A DNA stretch of 31,409 bases, taken from an uncultured Cellvibrio sp. (lineage in GTDB: Bacteria; Pseudomonadota; Gammaproteobacteria; Pseudomonadales; Cellvibrionaceae). The notes beneath the pieces were generated by a model that saw only the letters and a program-made list of their open reading frames with translations, was not told where the DNA came from and made no database searches. The stretch is from NCBI GenBank assembly GCA_946481735.1, contig CAMLOU010000034.1, positions 1 through 31,409 of the forward strand, written 5' to 3'. Shown here piece by piece: positions 1-10,986 of this stretch. Numbering within the stretch: position 1 is the stretch's first letter; every line of letters starts with the position of its first letter. The translations under genes and the position numbers were made by a program.

Positions 1-65
1 CCGAGTGCCAAAGTAAAAATAGCAATGATAAGGGGTTTGTTAATCCCGATCTTTTGTGTGTGCAT
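1..65 (-). CDS. N-terminus of an unidentified exported or membrane protein (partial)
   Basis: An ATG on the minus strand at 65-63 is preceded by a good ribosome binding site (AGGAAG, five bases upstream). It opens a frame that runs off the left edge after 21 codons. The visible peptide begins MHTQKIGINKPLIIAIF, a short polar stretch followed by a hydrophobic segment, as in a signal peptide or membrane anchor. Too little is visible to name a family. The gene diverges from gltB, so the transcript that ends at the terminator at 375-399 cannot come from this gene. Confidence 0.55.
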   Translation of the reverse strand, partial: MHTQKIGINKPLIIAIFTLAL

Positions 66-239
66 GATGTCTTCCTGATTTGCCAGTATCTATTGAATAA
101 AACCGTAAAAATTCTTGGACTGCGGGGGAGCGAGCCTTCCGGCTCGACTTATAAGTGCGGGCTTCGTGCAAATCCTTGATTTTCAGTTCTTTAACTTAGC
201 TTATAAATGTGAAATGTTAAAGCGGGAGTCGACATATTG
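66..239. other. Divergent intergenic stretch with one GC-rich hairpin
   Basis: I see no coding frame here. A hairpin lies at 131-146 (CGAGCC, loop TTCC, GGCTCG) with no T-tract, followed by the short palindrome CTTATAAG. A TATAAA-like box at 202-207 could be the -10 of a promoter reading right into the structured RNA, but there is no -35 at a proper distance. The promoter is therefore only a possibility. Promoters for the leftward gene and for the gltB leader must both lie in or near this stretch. Confidence 0.4.
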
Positions 240-399
240 GGTGTGATCGTGTCGTCGGTGCTCCGGGAGGTATGGTTAAACCTTGTCATTCGGTCTGATG
301 GGATGGACAAGGCCCGAATGGCGAACTTGCCATTACCGTCTCCAGCGGGTAATATCCTGCGCCCATTTGTCTATAGCCCCTACCCTAAGGGGCTTTTTT
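240..399 (+). ncRNA. Structured leader or small RNA ending in an intrinsic terminator upstream of gltB
   Basis: This stretch precedes a strong terminator but follows no plus-strand protein gene, so the terminated transcript is probably non-coding or a gltB leader. It is dense in perfect complementary segments: A 281-287 with 306-312 (CCTTGTC/GACAAGG), B 287-293 with 314-320 (CATTCGG/CCGAATG), C 317-322 with 329-334 (AATGGC/GCCATT), D 332-337 with 348-353 (ATTACC/GGTAAT) and E 345-349 with 356-360. A and C can form together. B crosses A and overlaps C, and C overlaps D, so two alternative folds are possible, as in an attenuator or riboswitch. The 5' end is a guess. I do not recognise a known RNA family. 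Short frames across it (for example 237-488) run through the terminator and look spurious. Confidence 0.45.
375..399 (+). terminator. Intrinsic terminator ahead of gltB
   Basis: AGCCCCT at 375-381 pairs with AGGGGCT at 388-394 around a six-base loop and is followed at once by six Ts (394-399). This is a textbook Rho-independent terminator on the plus strand. It lies about 100 bases before the gltB start, so it either ends a small RNA or acts as a conditional terminator controlling gltBD. Confidence 0.85.
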
Positions 400-498
400 G
401 TCTGGAGTGCGATTTTTGCCCGGCGGCTATCGTGGTGCTGCCAGCGTTGTGGGTGTCGCGCTCAGTAATAATGATTTGCATTGATTGAGAAACAGCCT

Positions 499-3400
499 AT
501 GACCACTGGCCTTTACCGGTTGGACGAATTCAAAGACAACTGCGGCTTTGGCTTGATTGCTCACTTGAAGGGCAAGACAAGTCACCGTTTGTTGAGAACG
601 GCTATCGAAGCATTGACCTGTATGACCCATCGCGGTGGTATCGCGGCGGATGGCAAGACAGGTGATGGCTGCGGTCTGTTGCTCCAGAAACCGGACGCTT
701 TCCTGCGCACTGTGGCCAAAGAAGCCTGCGGTGCTGACCTGACGCCCATTTATGGCGTAGGCGCTGTGATGTTGAGTCGCAATGCTGCCCAGGCTGACGC
801 CGCGCGTGCGATTCTGTCAGAAGAGCTGGTTGCTCAGGGTTTGGTGGTTGCCGGTTGGCGTGATGTGCCGGTCGACAGCAGCTGCCTCGGACCTATCGCT
901 CTCAAGTCCCTGCCGGTCTTCAATCATGTTTTCGTAAACAATACCAATTTGCCGTTGGAGCAGGTGAATGCTCGCCTGTTTATGGCGCGTCGCAAGGCCG
1001 AATTACGCCTTGCTGAAGACAAGGCTTTTTATATTGCCAGTCTCAGCACCGGTATCCTTTCCTATAAAGGTTTGATGATGCCGGTGGACCTGCCGCAATT
1101 CTTTGCCGACCTGGCGGACCCCCGCCTGGAGACGGCGATTTGTGTATTTCACCAACGGTTCTCCACCAATACCATGCCGCAGTGGCCCTTGGCCCAGCCT
1201 TTCCGCATGTTGGCGCACAACGGTGAAATCAATACGGTAGTCGGTAACCGCAACTGGTCGGTTGCGCGTACCCCCAAGTTCTGTACGCCGCTGTTGCCTG
1301 AGTTGCAGAGCGTTACCCCGTTGGTAAATCGCACCGGTTCAGACTCGTCGAGCCTTGATAACATGCTCGAGATCCTGACATTGGGCGGGATGGATTTGCA
1401 CCGCGCCATTCGTATGCTGGTGCCGCCGGCCTGGCAGAACGTGGACCATATGGACCCGGATCTGCGCGCCTTCTATGAATACAATTCTATGCATATCGAA
1501 CCGTGGGATGGTCCGGCTGGCCTGGTGATTACCGATGGTCGTTATGCTGTGTGTACTCTGGATCGGAACGGTCTGCGTCCGTCGCGTTGGGTCATCACGA
1601 AAGACGACATGATCACCGTGGCATCCGAGGTGGGTGTGTACTCTTACAAGCCGGAAGATGTCGTGGCCAAAGGCCGTCTCGGGCCAGGCCAGATCATGTC
1701 TATCGACACGGCTACCGGCACCTTGCACCACACCAAGGATATCGATCAGCAGCTCAAGTCCAGTCAGCCCTACAAGCAGTGGCTGAAAGAGCGTGCGCTG
1801 CGCGTGGAATCCACCTTGGTGGCGGACGACAAGGAAAACGGTATCGACCGTATCCAGCTCAAGTCCTACATGAAGATGTTCCAGGTGTCCTTTGAGGAGC
1901 GCGATCAGTTGCTGCGCCCCTTGGCCGAAGGCGGTCAGGAAGCTGTGGGCTCCATGGGTGACGACACACCCATGGCGGTGCTGTCTCGCCAGCAGCGTTC
2001 TCTCTACGATTATTTCCGTCAGCAATTTGCCCAGGTAACCAATCCGCCCATCGACCCGCTGCGCGAAGCGATTGTTATGTCGCTGGAGACGTGCCTGGGG
2101 CGTGAGCTGTCTGTTTATGAAGAAACGGCGGAGCACGCGGATCGGGTGATTTTGTCATCTCCGGTGCTCTCGCCAGCCAAATTTCGCGCCCTGCTGGGTA
2201 TGAATCGCCCCGGGTATGAAGTTGCAGAGTTTCCGCTGCACTACGACCCGGAGCAGATGAATCTCCAACAGGCCATCGACCTCTTATGCAAGGGCGTGGC
2301 GGAAGCCGTCAAGGCCGGTAAGGTGTTGATGGTGCTGAGCGACAACAACCTGCAAAAAGGCTTATTGCCGATTCAGGCGCTGCTCGCTGTGGGCGCGGTG
2401 CACCAGCATTTGACCAATGTTGGTTTGCGTTGCGATGCCAATATCATCATCGAAACCGGCAGTGCCCGTGATCCGCACCAGGTGGCTGCCCTCATCGGTT
2501 ATGGTGCGACGGCGGTTTATCCCTACCTCAGCTACCATGTGCTCAATGATCTGGTGGAAACCGGTGAGTTGTTGACCGGCATTGATGACGCTTACAAGAA
2601 CTACCGCAAAGGTATCGACAAAGGGCTGATGAAGATCCTGTCCAAGATGGGCATCTCCACCATTACCTCTTATCGCGGTGCCCAACTGTTTGAAGCGGTC
2701 GGCCTGTCTGATGAAGTTGTAAATACTTGCTTTGAAAGCACACCATCCCGCATCAAGGGAGCGCGCTTCACGGATCTCGAAGCTGACCAAAAGATACTGG
2801 CGCAAAATGCCTGGGTGGAGCGTAAGCCTATCGTGCAGGGCGGCTTGCTTAAATATGTCCACGGCTCCGAGTATCACGCGTTCAACCCGGACGTGGTGCA
2901 GACACTGCAAAAGGCAGTGCAGAGCGGAAATTATGCAATTTGGCGCAACTACGCGGATCTGGTAAACCAGCGTCCGGTTTCCATGCTGCGCGACCTTCTG
3001 GCATTGCGGGAAGATATTTGTACGCCCATTCCGCTGAGTGAAGTCGAGCCGGTTGAGGCGATCATCAAACGCTTTGACTCGGCAGGTATGTCGCTCGGTG
3101 CGCTGTCTCCCGAAGCCCACGAGGCGCTGGCAGAGGCAATGAACCGCTTGGGCGGTCGCTCTAACAGCGGCGAAGGCGGTGAAGATCCTGCGCGTTACGG
3201 CACGGTAAAAAGCTCCAAGATCAAGCAGGTTGCTTCCGGTCGCTTTGGTGTGACCCCGGCTTATCTGGTGAATGCCGAGGTATTGCAGATCAAGGTCGCT
3301 CAAGGGGCGAAGCCTGGTGAGGGCGGTCAGTTACCCGGCGGTAAGGTCAATAGCCTGATTGCGCGCTTGCGCTATTCCGTGCCCGGTGTGACATTGATTT

Positions 3401-4950
3401 CTCCACCGCCGCACCACGATATTTACTCCATCGAAGACCTGGCGCAGTTGATCTTTGATCTCAAGCAGGTCAACCCGGATGCGCTAGTGTCGGTAAAACT
3501 GGTATCGCGCCCCGGTGTGGGCACGATTGCTGCCGGTGTTGCCAAGGCCTACGCAGACTTGATTACGATCTCCGGTTACGACGGCGGCACAGCCGCAAGT
3601 CCATTGTCGTCTATCCGTTACGCCGGCTCGCCTTGGGAGTTAGGCTTGTCTGAAACCCACCAGACCCTGCGCGCGAATGACCTGCGTGACAAGGTTCGTG
3701 TGCAAACCGACGGTGGCCTTAAGACCGGCCTGGATGTGGTTAAAGCCGCAATGTTGGGCGCAGAGAGTTTTGGCTTTGGTACCGGGCCCATGGTTGCGCT
3801 GGGCTGTAAGTATCTGCGTATCTGCCACCTCAACAACTGCGCCACCGGTGTGGCAACCCAGCAGGACAAGCTGCGCAAAGACCATTACATCGGCACGGTT
3901 GAGATGGCCATGAATTTCTTCAAATTTATGGCAGAAGAAACCCGTGAGTGGATGGCTCGCCTGGGTGTGCGCTCACTGGCTGAGTTGGTGGGACGTGTTG
4001 ATCTGTTGCAGGTTCTGGAAGGGCAGACAGAAAAGCAGAAACAGCTTGATCTCAGTCCAATTATCTACACCGACGATTATCTGGCCACCAAGCCACAACT
4101 CTGTTCAGTGGATAAAAACCATCCTTTTGACAAAGGCGAATTGGCTGAAGCCATGGTGCGTACAGTATTGCCGGCGATTGAAGGCAAGGCCGGTGGTGAA
4201 TTTGAATTCCGCATCACCAACTGTGATCGCTCCATCGGGGCACGTATCAGTGGTGAGATTGCCAAACGTTATGGCAACCAGGGCATGGCCGACACGCCGA
4301 TCACGCTGAAGCTGCACGGTATTGCCGGCCAGAGCTTCGGTGTCTGGAACGCGGGCGGTCTGAATATGTACCTGGAAGGTGATGCTAACGATTACGTTGG
4401 TAAAGGCATGGCTGGCGGCAAGCTGGTCATTCGTCCGCCGCGCAATTCTGAGTTTAAGTCCAACACCACCAGCATCATGGGGAACACCTGTCTATACGGT
4501 GCGACGGGCGGTAAGCTGTTTGCTGCGGGTACCGCCGGTGAGCGTTGCGGTGTGCGTAACTCCGGTGCCCATGTGGTTGTAGAGGGCGCGGGCGACCACT
4601 GCTGTGAATACATGACTGGCGGTGTCGTGACCGTGCTTGGCCAAACCGGTGTTAACTTTGGTGCGGGCATGACCGGTGGCTTCGCCTATGTATTGGATGA
4701 AGCCAATGATTTTGTGGATCGTTACAACCACGAATTGGTGGATATCCATCGCATCAACACCGAAGCACTGGAAGCCCATCGCAACCATCTGCGCAGTGTG
4801 ATCGAAGAGTTTACCCGCGAAACCGAAAGTGAGTGGGGCAAGCATCTGTTGGCGAATTTCGATGATTACGTCGGCAAATTCTGGTTAGTAAAACCCAAGG
4901 CGGCGAGCTTGGCCGGGCTGTTAGTCAGCTTCAAGCAACGCGGCGAATAA
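499..4950 (+). CDS. gltB: Glutamate synthase (NADPH) large subunit
   Basis: The large subunit of GOGAT makes glutamate from glutamine and 2-oxoglutarate in the cytoplasm, working with GltD. I chose the ATG at 499 because it gives a short propeptide before the class-II amidotransferase nucleophile Cys15 ([10 protein letters not shown]); a TTG at 481 would add six residues. Domains in order are the glutamine amidotransferase (about 15-400), the central domain, the FMN-binding synthase barrel ([14 protein letters not shown] near residue 888) with the 3Fe-4S cysteines Cys1103, Cys1109 and Cys1114 (C-x5-C-x4-C), and a C-terminal glycine-rich beta-helix. The length of 1483 residues is normal for bacteria. 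gltD follows after 29 bases, so the two form an operon. Expression may be controlled by the upstream terminated leader. Confidence 0.98.
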   Translation: MTTGLYRLDEFKDNCGFGLIAHLKGKTSHRLLRTAIEALTCMTHRGGIAADGKTGDGCGLLLQKPDAFLRTVAKEACGADLTPIYGVGAVMLSRNAAQADAARAILSEELVAQGLVVAGWRDVPVDSSCLGPIALKSLPVFNHVFVNNTNLPLEQVNARLFMARRKAELRLAEDKAFYIASLSTGILSYKGLMMPVDLPQFFADLADPRLETAICVFHQRFSTNTMPQWPLAQPFRMLAHNGEINTVVGNRNWSVARTPKFCTPLLPELQSVTPLVNRTGSDSSSLDNMLEILTLGGMDLHRAIRMLVPPAWQNVDHMDPDLRAFYEYNSMHIEPWDGPAGLVITDGRYAVCTLDRNGLRPSRWVITKDDMITVASEVGVYSYKPEDVVAKGRLGPGQIMSIDTATGTLHHTKDIDQQLKSSQPYKQWLKERALRVESTLVADDKENGIDRIQLKSYMKMFQVSFEERDQLLRPLAEGGQEAVGSMGDDTPMAVLSRQQRSLYDYFRQQFAQVTNPPIDPLREAIVMSLETCLGRELSVYEETAEHADRVILSSPVLSPAKFRALLGMNRPGYEVAEFPLHYDPEQMNLQQAIDLLCKGVAEAVKAGKVLMVLSDNNLQKGLLPIQALLAVGAVHQHLTNVGLRCDANIIIETGSARDPHQVAALIGYGATAVYPYLSYHVLNDLVETGELLTGIDDAYKNYRKGIDKGLMKILSKMGISTITSYRGAQLFEAVGLSDEVVNTCFESTPSRIKGARFTDLEADQKILAQNAWVERKPIVQGGLLKYVHGSEYHAFNPDVVQTLQKAVQSGNYAIWRNYADLVNQRPVSMLRDLLALREDICTPIPLSEVEPVEAIIKRFDSAGMSLGALSPEAHEALAEAMNRLGGRSNSGEGGEDPARYGTVKSSKIKQVASGRFGVTPAYLVNAEVLQIKVAQGAKPGEGGQLPGGKVNSLIARLRYSVPGVTLISPPPHHDIYSIEDLAQLIFDLKQVNPDALVSVKLVSRPGVGTIAAGVAKAYADLITISGYDGGTAASPLSSIRYAGSPWELGLSETHQTLRANDLRDKVRVQTDGGLKTGLDVVKAAMLGAESFGFGTGPMVALGCKYLRICHLNNCATGVATQQDKLRKDHYIGTVEMAMNFFKFMAEETREWMARLGVRSLAELVGRVDLLQVLEGQTEKQKQLDLSPIIYTDDYLATKPQLCSVDKNHPFDKGELAEAMVRTVLPAIEGKAGGEFEFRITNCDRSIGARISGEIAKRYGNQGMADTPITLKLHGIAGQSFGVWNAGGLNMYLEGDANDYVGKGMAGGKLVIRPPRNSEFKSNTTSIMGNTCLYGATGGKLFAAGTAGERCGVRNSGAHVVVEGAGDHCCEYMTGGVVTVLGQTGVNFGAGMTGGFAYVLDEANDFVDRYNHELVDIHRINTEALEAHRNHLRSVIEEFTRETESEWGKHLLANFDDYVGKFWLVKPKAASLAGLLVSFKQRGE

Positions 4951-4964
4951 TCACCTTGGGCTAA

Positions 4965-6398
<1,434 letters not shown>

Positions 6399-6415
6399 TC
6401 AGGTTATTCGCTCGG

Positions 6416-6444
6416 TAGAAGCCTGTTAACCTCACAGGCTTCTG
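6416..6444 (+). terminator. Strong hairpin after gltD (terminator-like, no T-tract)
   Basis: AGAAGCCTGT at 6417-6426 pairs with ACAGGCTTCT at 6434-6443 around a seven-base loop, and a T-G wobble can extend it by one. It begins 18 bases after the gltD stop. No run of Ts follows, so it may be a 3'-end stabiliser or a weak terminator and may let some transcription pass to hemE. Confidence 0.45.
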
Positions 6445-6550
6445 AAACTGGGGGACCGGCCATTGCCGACTCCCAGCCTGCCCGGTCTCGTCAGCTGATT
6501 ATGGAGATGGCATTCAATAACTAGAACATTGGCGACCAGAGACTGATTTC

Positions 6551-7615
6551 ATGGCTGAGCTTAAAAACGACCGTTTCCTTCGCGCATTATTAAAACAACC
6601 CGTCGATGTCACCCCCGTCTGGATGATGCGTCAGGCCGGGCGCTATCTGCCGGAGTATCGCGTTACCCGTGAAAGAGCCGGGGATTTTATGGGGTTGTGT
6701 ACCAATCCTGAGCTTGCCTGCGAAGTTACCTTGCAACCGCTTGAGCGTTATCCGCTGGATGCAGCCATCCTGTTTTCCGACATTCTCACTATCCCCGATG
6801 CCATGGGCCTGGGCCTTTACTTTGAAACCGGTGAGGGCCCCAAATTCAGGAAGCCAGTGCGCACTGAGGCCGATATCAACGCGTTGCAGGTGATTGATCC
6901 CGAACGGGATCTGCCCTATGTGCTCAATGCAGTTAAAACCATTCGTCGCGAACTGAACGGGCGTGTGCCACTGATCGGCTTTTCCGGCAGTCCCTGGACA
7001 CTGGCAACCTACATGATCGAAGGCGGGTCGAGTCGCGATTTCCGCCGCGCCAAAGAAATGCTCTACAACCAGCCTGAGCTGATGCATCGTTTGCTGGATG
7101 TGTTGGCCAAATCCGTGACTACTTATCTCAATGGGCAAATCCTTGCGGGTGCACAAGCCGTACAAATTTTTGATACCTGGGGTGGCGCATTGTCGCATCA
7201 AGCGTATCAGGAATTCTCTCTGGCCTACATGCGCCAGATCGTTTCCGGTTTGATTCGTGAACATGAAGGTCGCCAGGTGCCGGTGATTTTATTTACCAAA
7301 GGCGGTGGACAGTGGCTGGAATTGATGGCCGCCAGTGGCGCGAATTGTCTGGGACTGGATTGGACGACGAATATCGGTGAGGCGCGCGCGCGCGTCGGTA
7401 CCCAGGTCGCGCTGCAAGGCAATATGGACCCAAGTATTCTTTATGCATCTCCTCAACGCATTCGCACAGAAGTCGGCAACATCCTTGAAAGTTACGGCGC
7501 AGGGTCCGGGCACGTATTTAATTTGGGCCACGGCATTACGCCAGAGGTCGATCCTGAACACGCTGGTGCTTTTATTCGAGCCGTACACGAATTATCGGCG
7601 CCCTATCATTCATAA
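6551..7615 (+). CDS. hemE: Uroporphyrinogen decarboxylase
   Basis: HemE removes the four acetate carboxyl groups of uroporphyrinogen III to give coproporphyrinogen III in cytoplasmic heme and siroheme-branch metabolism. The 354-residue protein has the normal length. The N-terminal signature [16 protein letters not shown] (about residues 21-36) and the second signature [17 protein letters not shown] (about 143-159) are both intact, including the arginines that hold substrate carboxylates. The ATG at 6551 matches the usual N-terminus ([13 protein letters not shown]), although its ribosome binding site is weak. The gltBD-hemE order is also found in Pseudomonas. The gap of 152 bases from gltD holds two hairpins and could carry its own promoter, which I could not identify. 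Confidence 0.97.
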   Translation: MAELKNDRFLRALLKQPVDVTPVWMMRQAGRYLPEYRVTRERAGDFMGLCTNPELACEVTLQPLERYPLDAAILFSDILTIPDAMGLGLYFETGEGPKFRKPVRTEADINALQVIDPERDLPYVLNAVKTIRRELNGRVPLIGFSGSPWTLATYMIEGGSSRDFRRAKEMLYNQPELMHRLLDVLAKSVTTYLNGQILAGAQAVQIFDTWGGALSHQAYQEFSLAYMRQIVSGLIREHEGRQVPVILFTKGGGQWLELMAASGANCLGLDWTTNIGEARARVGTQVALQGNMDPSILYASPQRIRTEVGNILESYGAGSGHVFNLGHGITPEVDPEHAGAFIRAVHELSAPYHS

Positions 7616-7736
7616 TATTTTGTCACAAGGGCTCCCGGCGGAGCGGCGCCTCTGGTGTGTTGATCATTTCTTAACTAAACTGGGCGTCATCTGTGGATGG
7701 GTTTTGCTCAGGAACTGTTGGTGATGAGGATTCACT

Positions 7737-9110
7737 GTGGGAATTAAACAGGTCAAACTGAACGTCAACGAGCTGACCATTGGCATGTATGTGTCCGGCC
7801 TTGATCGGCCTTGGTCGCAAACCCCATTTCCCTTGCAAGGTTTCTATATCCGCGATCTGGGTGAAATTACCCAACTCAAAACACTCTGCAATCACGTCTA
7901 TATTGATGTCGAAAAAGGTCGCGGACCTGTGTCGGCCAATCTCAAAACCCTGACTCCCCAAGGCCGCGTTAAAGGCGCTGGACGGGAGCCACATAAAAAC
8001 AGTTTTCTGACAGAACCTGTAGCCCCACTCAAGATCCAGCGCAACCTCTATCGCGAAGTCCAGCCTCTGCAAAAAGAAGTCAAGAAGGCGCGGCAACTGC
8101 ATCAAAAAGTGTACGGTGCAGTGGGAGAAGTGCTTGATCAGCTGGAGCGTAACCAACTGCAAACGGCCTCCATCGGTGAGACCAAACGCGTAGCCAGCGA
8201 GATGGTTGATAGCGTCCTGCGCAACCCGGATGCATTTACCTGGTTGTCGCGCGTGCAGGAAAAAGATGAATACACCTACAGTCATGCTGTGAGGTCATCG
8301 GTGTGGGCTATTTTATTCGGGCGCCACATCGGTTTACCTAAACGCGATCTGGATGTATTGGCCCTGGGTGTGCTCTTGAAGGATGTCGGTAAGGTAATGC
8401 TCGACAGCGAGTTGTTAACCAAAGTTGAGCGTACCGCCGAGGAAGAAAAAGCCTACGAAAGTTTCGTTGAGCTGGGCGCGGATATCTTGCGTAAAACCCC
8501 GGGTGTTGAACCGCGGGTGATCAGTGTGGTGAAAACCCATTGCGAGCGGCTCAACGGCAGCGGTTTTCCGCAGGGTTTGCGCGGCGACAAGATTCCTCTA
8601 TTGGGTAAGATCGCGGGTATTGTGACTTACTACGACCACGTCACTAATCCCAGAGGCTCTCGTCATCCCATCGCGCCTTCCAAGGCGGTTGCCAAACTTT
8701 ATGAGTTACGCAATATCCAGTTCCAGGAAGAGTTGGTGGTGGAGTTTATTCGTGCCATCGGTCTTTACCCTACAGGTACGTTAGTAGAGCTCAGCACGGG
8801 TGAAGTAGGTGTTGTGGTAGAACAAAACTTTGAGCGCCGATTGAAGCCGAAGGTGATGTTGGTATTGGATGCCTGCAAACAACCACTGGCTGAATGCAGC
8901 CTGCTGGATCTTTCGGAAGATGACAAGCGCAAACAGGCATTGCTGGATTCCGGCAAGAAAACTCGCTATGAGATCGAAAAGGTGGAGATTGCGCGGGACC
9001 TGGAGCCCGGCAGTTACGATGTGGATATTGCCAACATTCGCGACCAATACCTGATGAAGACCGAAAAGCGCGGCTTAATGGCGCTGCTGAGTCGTTTGCA
9101 GCGCAGCTGA
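7737..9110 (+). CDS. DUF3391/HD-GYP domain protein, probably a degenerate phosphodiesterase
   Basis: HD-GYP proteins normally hydrolyse cyclic-di-GMP. Residues 1 to about 130 match the DUF3391 region common in front of this domain, and residues about 175-340 hold the HD-GYP fold. The start is a GTG at 7737 with a purine-rich site (GATGAGGA). Several active-site positions are altered. The HD pair reads Lys215-Asp216 (LLKDVGK), the position expected to hold the histidine of the H-x3-G motif is Phe243 (FVELGADIL), the His-His-Glu triplet reads His268-Cys269-Glu270, and GYP is GFP (276-278). His183 and Asp300 remain. I infer weak or no catalysis and perhaps a binding or scaffold role. The gene follows hemE by 121 bases and ends just before a bidirectional terminator. 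Confidence 0.88.
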   Translation: MGIKQVKLNVNELTIGMYVSGLDRPWSQTPFPLQGFYIRDLGEITQLKTLCNHVYIDVEKGRGPVSANLKTLTPQGRVKGAGREPHKNSFLTEPVAPLKIQRNLYREVQPLQKEVKKARQLHQKVYGAVGEVLDQLERNQLQTASIGETKRVASEMVDSVLRNPDAFTWLSRVQEKDEYTYSHAVRSSVWAILFGRHIGLPKRDLDVLALGVLLKDVGKVMLDSELLTKVERTAEEEKAYESFVELGADILRKTPGVEPRVISVVKTHCERLNGSGFPQGLRGDKIPLLGKIAGIVTYYDHVTNPRGSRHPIAPSKAVAKLYELRNIQFQEELVVEFIRAIGLYPTGTLVELSTGEVGVVVEQNFERRLKPKVMLVLDACKQPLAECSLLDLSEDDKRKQALLDSGKKTRYEIEKVEIARDLEPGSYDVDIANIRDQYLMKTEKRGLMALLSRLQRS

Positions 9111-9128
9111 TTCTTCATCATATTCCAG

Positions 9129-9164
9129 GCATAAAAAAACCACCCGCAGGTGGTTTTTTTATGC
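9129..9164. terminator. Perfect bidirectional intrinsic terminator
   Basis: A 16-base perfect inverted repeat (9129-9144 with 9149-9164, loop CGCA) has a CCACC/GGTGG core flanked by seven As on the left and seven Ts on the right. It can therefore stop transcription from both directions. It sits between the convergent HD-GYP gene and the cold-shock gene, as expected for a shared terminator. Confidence 0.93.
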
Positions 9165-9198
9165 TCATCGCCCACTGGTGGGCAAGTCGCCGTTCAGC

Positions 9199-9405
9199 TT
9201 AGATGGGCTGTACGTCAGAAGCTTGTGGGCCTTTAGGACCTTTTTCTACATTGAACTTAACGCGTTGACCTTCAGCCAGGGTTTTGAAGCCTGAACCAGC
9301 GATAGCGCTGAAATGTACAAATACGTCTTGACCGTTGTCTTGTTCCAGAAAACCAAAACCTTTAGCTTCGTTGAACCACTTAACAGAACCAGTTGCGGCT
9401 GCCAT
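9199..9405 (-). CDS. Cold-shock domain protein (CspA family)
   Basis: This 68-residue protein is one cold-shock domain, a five-stranded nucleic-acid-binding barrel that melts RNA structure as a chaperone. The RNA-binding motifs are KGFGFLEQ (RNP1, residues 15-22) and VFVHF (RNP2, 28-32). The sequence [14 protein letters not shown] near the N-terminus is the family hallmark. The start ATG has a CTGGAGA site upstream. The gene is monocistronic between a bidirectional terminator and a long non-coding upstream region. Which paralogue it is (CspA, CapB, CspD-like) cannot be decided from one copy, so no symbol is given. Confidence 0.96.
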   Translation of the reverse strand: MAAATGSVKWFNEAKGFGFLEQDNGQDVFVHFSAIAGSGFKTLAEGQRVKFNVEKGPKGPQASDVQPI

Positions 9406-9848
9406 AAAAATCTCCAGAGCAATAATTGCTATGTTGTAAAAGAAATAAACCCGAATAGGGCGGTGTACTGACCTAAGAAGAATTGATGACTAAAACAAAA
9501 TGAAGTGCTACGGAGTATTCAGCGGCCTTTCGAGCAACAGGTTCGTTGCGGGAGAGGAGCGGTGGTACGGTGTATTCATCGAAATTGTAGTGACAAGTAT
9601 CAGCTGTATTCTTCACCAGCCGGGGCAGTATGGGCCGGTGTGTTGGTCTTGTAAAGGGAAATTAGCCGTGGCGATGAATAATGTGGGGGCACGCTCATAA
9701 GCCCAGCGTGTAGAGTCAGCCCTGTAATTCGCACAACCCATGGCGAGAGCGGGTGAATGGAAGGGATCAGATAGGGGTGACTGAGAAAAGAGCGCGAATA
9801 GAACTGGAAAGGAGCGACCCGGCATGGTGGCCGCTCCCACTAACGATT
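9406..9848 (-). other. 443-base gene-free stretch holding the cold-shock gene leader
   Basis: The first 80 or so bases upstream of the cold-shock gene (9406 to about 9490, minus strand) are AT-rich and unstructured apart from a small CCC/GGG hairpin near 9455. They are the likely 5' leader, of the kind that regulates csp mRNAs by temperature. I could not place a promoter with confidence. Short frames farther on (9500-9700 plus, 9613-9840 minus) show no recognisable protein. The remainder holds only the hairpin downstream of psd, listed separately. Confidence 0.4.
9811..9837 (-). terminator. Probable terminator of psd
   Basis: GGAGCG at 9811-9816 pairs with CGCTCC at 9832-9837, and two further CC/GG pairs lie inside after one mismatch. 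On the minus strand the stem is followed by a short, imperfect T-rich run. It lies 12 bases past the psd stop codon, which suits a terminator, although the T-tract is poor. Confidence 0.4.
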
Positions 9849-10709
9849 TTATGACTGGATTTGCCCCATGCGCTGCCCCATGACGGTGGGTGATCCGGCA
9901 CGTAATTGGCCATCCCAGGTCACGCGTCCTTTGGCAAACAACACGATGGCTGTTGAGCCCAATTTAAAACGCCCCATCTCTGCGCCCTTGGCCAATTCGA
10001 TTTCCGTTACGGGTGTTGCGAGATAATCTGTGGTTTGAATCTGGCGCTTGATGGGGGCCACTTCGCCCGCCCAAACGGTTTCGATACCGGCCACGATCAT
10101 TGCACCTACCATGACGACCGCCATCGGTCCGATATCTGTATCGAAGATGGCTGCAACGCGCTCATTGCGGGAAAACAGGCGCGGCACGCCTTTGGCGGTT
10201 GCATCGTTAACGGAAAACAAATCGCCGGGAATCGCGACCATCTTGCGCAGTTTGCCGCCGTAGGGCATGTGCACGCGGTGGTAGTCGCGGGGCGAGAGGT
10301 ACACGGTGGCGAATGTGCCTCCTGCAAACTCGCCCGCCAAAGCTGCATCACCGCCCAACAGTTCCAGGGTGGTATAGCCTTGGCCTTTGGCCTGGAAAAT
10401 CCGGCCGTCAGCAATGTCACCCAGCTGGCTGATGGCGCCATCAGCGGGTAACACAATGCTGGCAGCATCGGGATCGATTGGCCGAGCACCGGGCTTTAAG
10501 GCGCGGGTGAAGAAATCATTGAAACAGGCATAAGCGAGGGGATTTTCTTCCTGGGCCAGCGACATATCCACGTTATAGCGTTTCACGAACCATTCGATAA
10601 AGGTGTTCTTGATCCAGGGTGTTTGTGACCGGGCGACCCAACCCGCCGCGCGGGAGAGAAGATGTTGCGGGATCAGGTATTGCATCAGGACAAATAATTT
10701 TTCTTTCAT
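9849..10709 (-). CDS. psd: Phosphatidylserine decarboxylase proenzyme
   Basis: Psd converts phosphatidylserine to phosphatidylethanolamine at the inner membrane. The proenzyme cleaves itself to make an alpha chain with an N-terminal pyruvoyl group. The self-cleavage motif LGST is present near the C-terminus (FKLGSTAIVLF). The conserved aspartate (PADGAISQLG) and histidine (YHRVHMPYGG) of the processing triad are also present. The frame stays open upstream to 10817, but homologues begin like MKEKLFVLMQYLIPQHLLSR, so I chose the ATG at 10709, giving 286 residues. It stands alone, diverging from the DUF2817 gene, with a hairpin just downstream. Confidence 0.96.
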   Translation of the reverse strand: MKEKLFVLMQYLIPQHLLSRAAGWVARSQTPWIKNTFIEWFVKRYNVDMSLAQEENPLAYACFNDFFTRALKPGARPIDPDAASIVLPADGAISQLGDIADGRIFQAKGQGYTTLELLGGDAALAGEFAGGTFATVYLSPRDYHRVHMPYGGKLRKMVAIPGDLFSVNDATAKGVPRLFSRNERVAAIFDTDIGPMAVVMVGAMIVAGIETVWAGEVAPIKRQIQTTDYLATPVTEIELAKGAEMGRFKLGSTAIVLFAKGRVTWDGQLRAGSPTVMGQRMGQIQS

Positions 10710-10986
10710 AACGACAATCTTATGCAAATGGATTGAATAGGGAGCGACGGTTTCGACGCGCAAGTAAACGGTGTGCTGACCTGAACACAGGATCTGCCCG
10801 CAGAAAAACCCGGCCATGTTAGCAAAAACTACCGGACCCCAAGGACATCTCTATCATTCTGTGCGGTAAGATCCGGTAAAACAGCCACTGGATGCTATGC
10901 TAAGGCCTATGAAAACCTGCTTATACGCGCCATAGTGAACGTTCCATCGAATCAATCTGTAGTTGATTTCCTCAGGATTCTCTCCC

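Noticed and set aside
281..319. A true H-type pseudoknot at 281-320
   Set aside because: With zero and one base in two of the connecting loops and seven-pair helices, both helices cannot form in full at once; I report alternative helices instead.
237..488. Plus-strand frames 237-488 and 283-468 in the gltB leader
   Set aside because: Both run straight through the strong terminator at 375-399 and lack ribosome binding sites. A short leader peptide cannot be excluded, but these frames are not convincing.
1339..2136. Long minus-strand frame of 265 codons inside gltB
   Set aside because: It is antisense to the conserved amidotransferase and central domains of gltB, has no ribosome binding site and its product resembles no family; it results from codon bias of the real gene.
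2362..3303. Minus-strand frame of 313 codons inside gltB
   Set aside because: Same reason: a shadow of a strongly conserved coding region.
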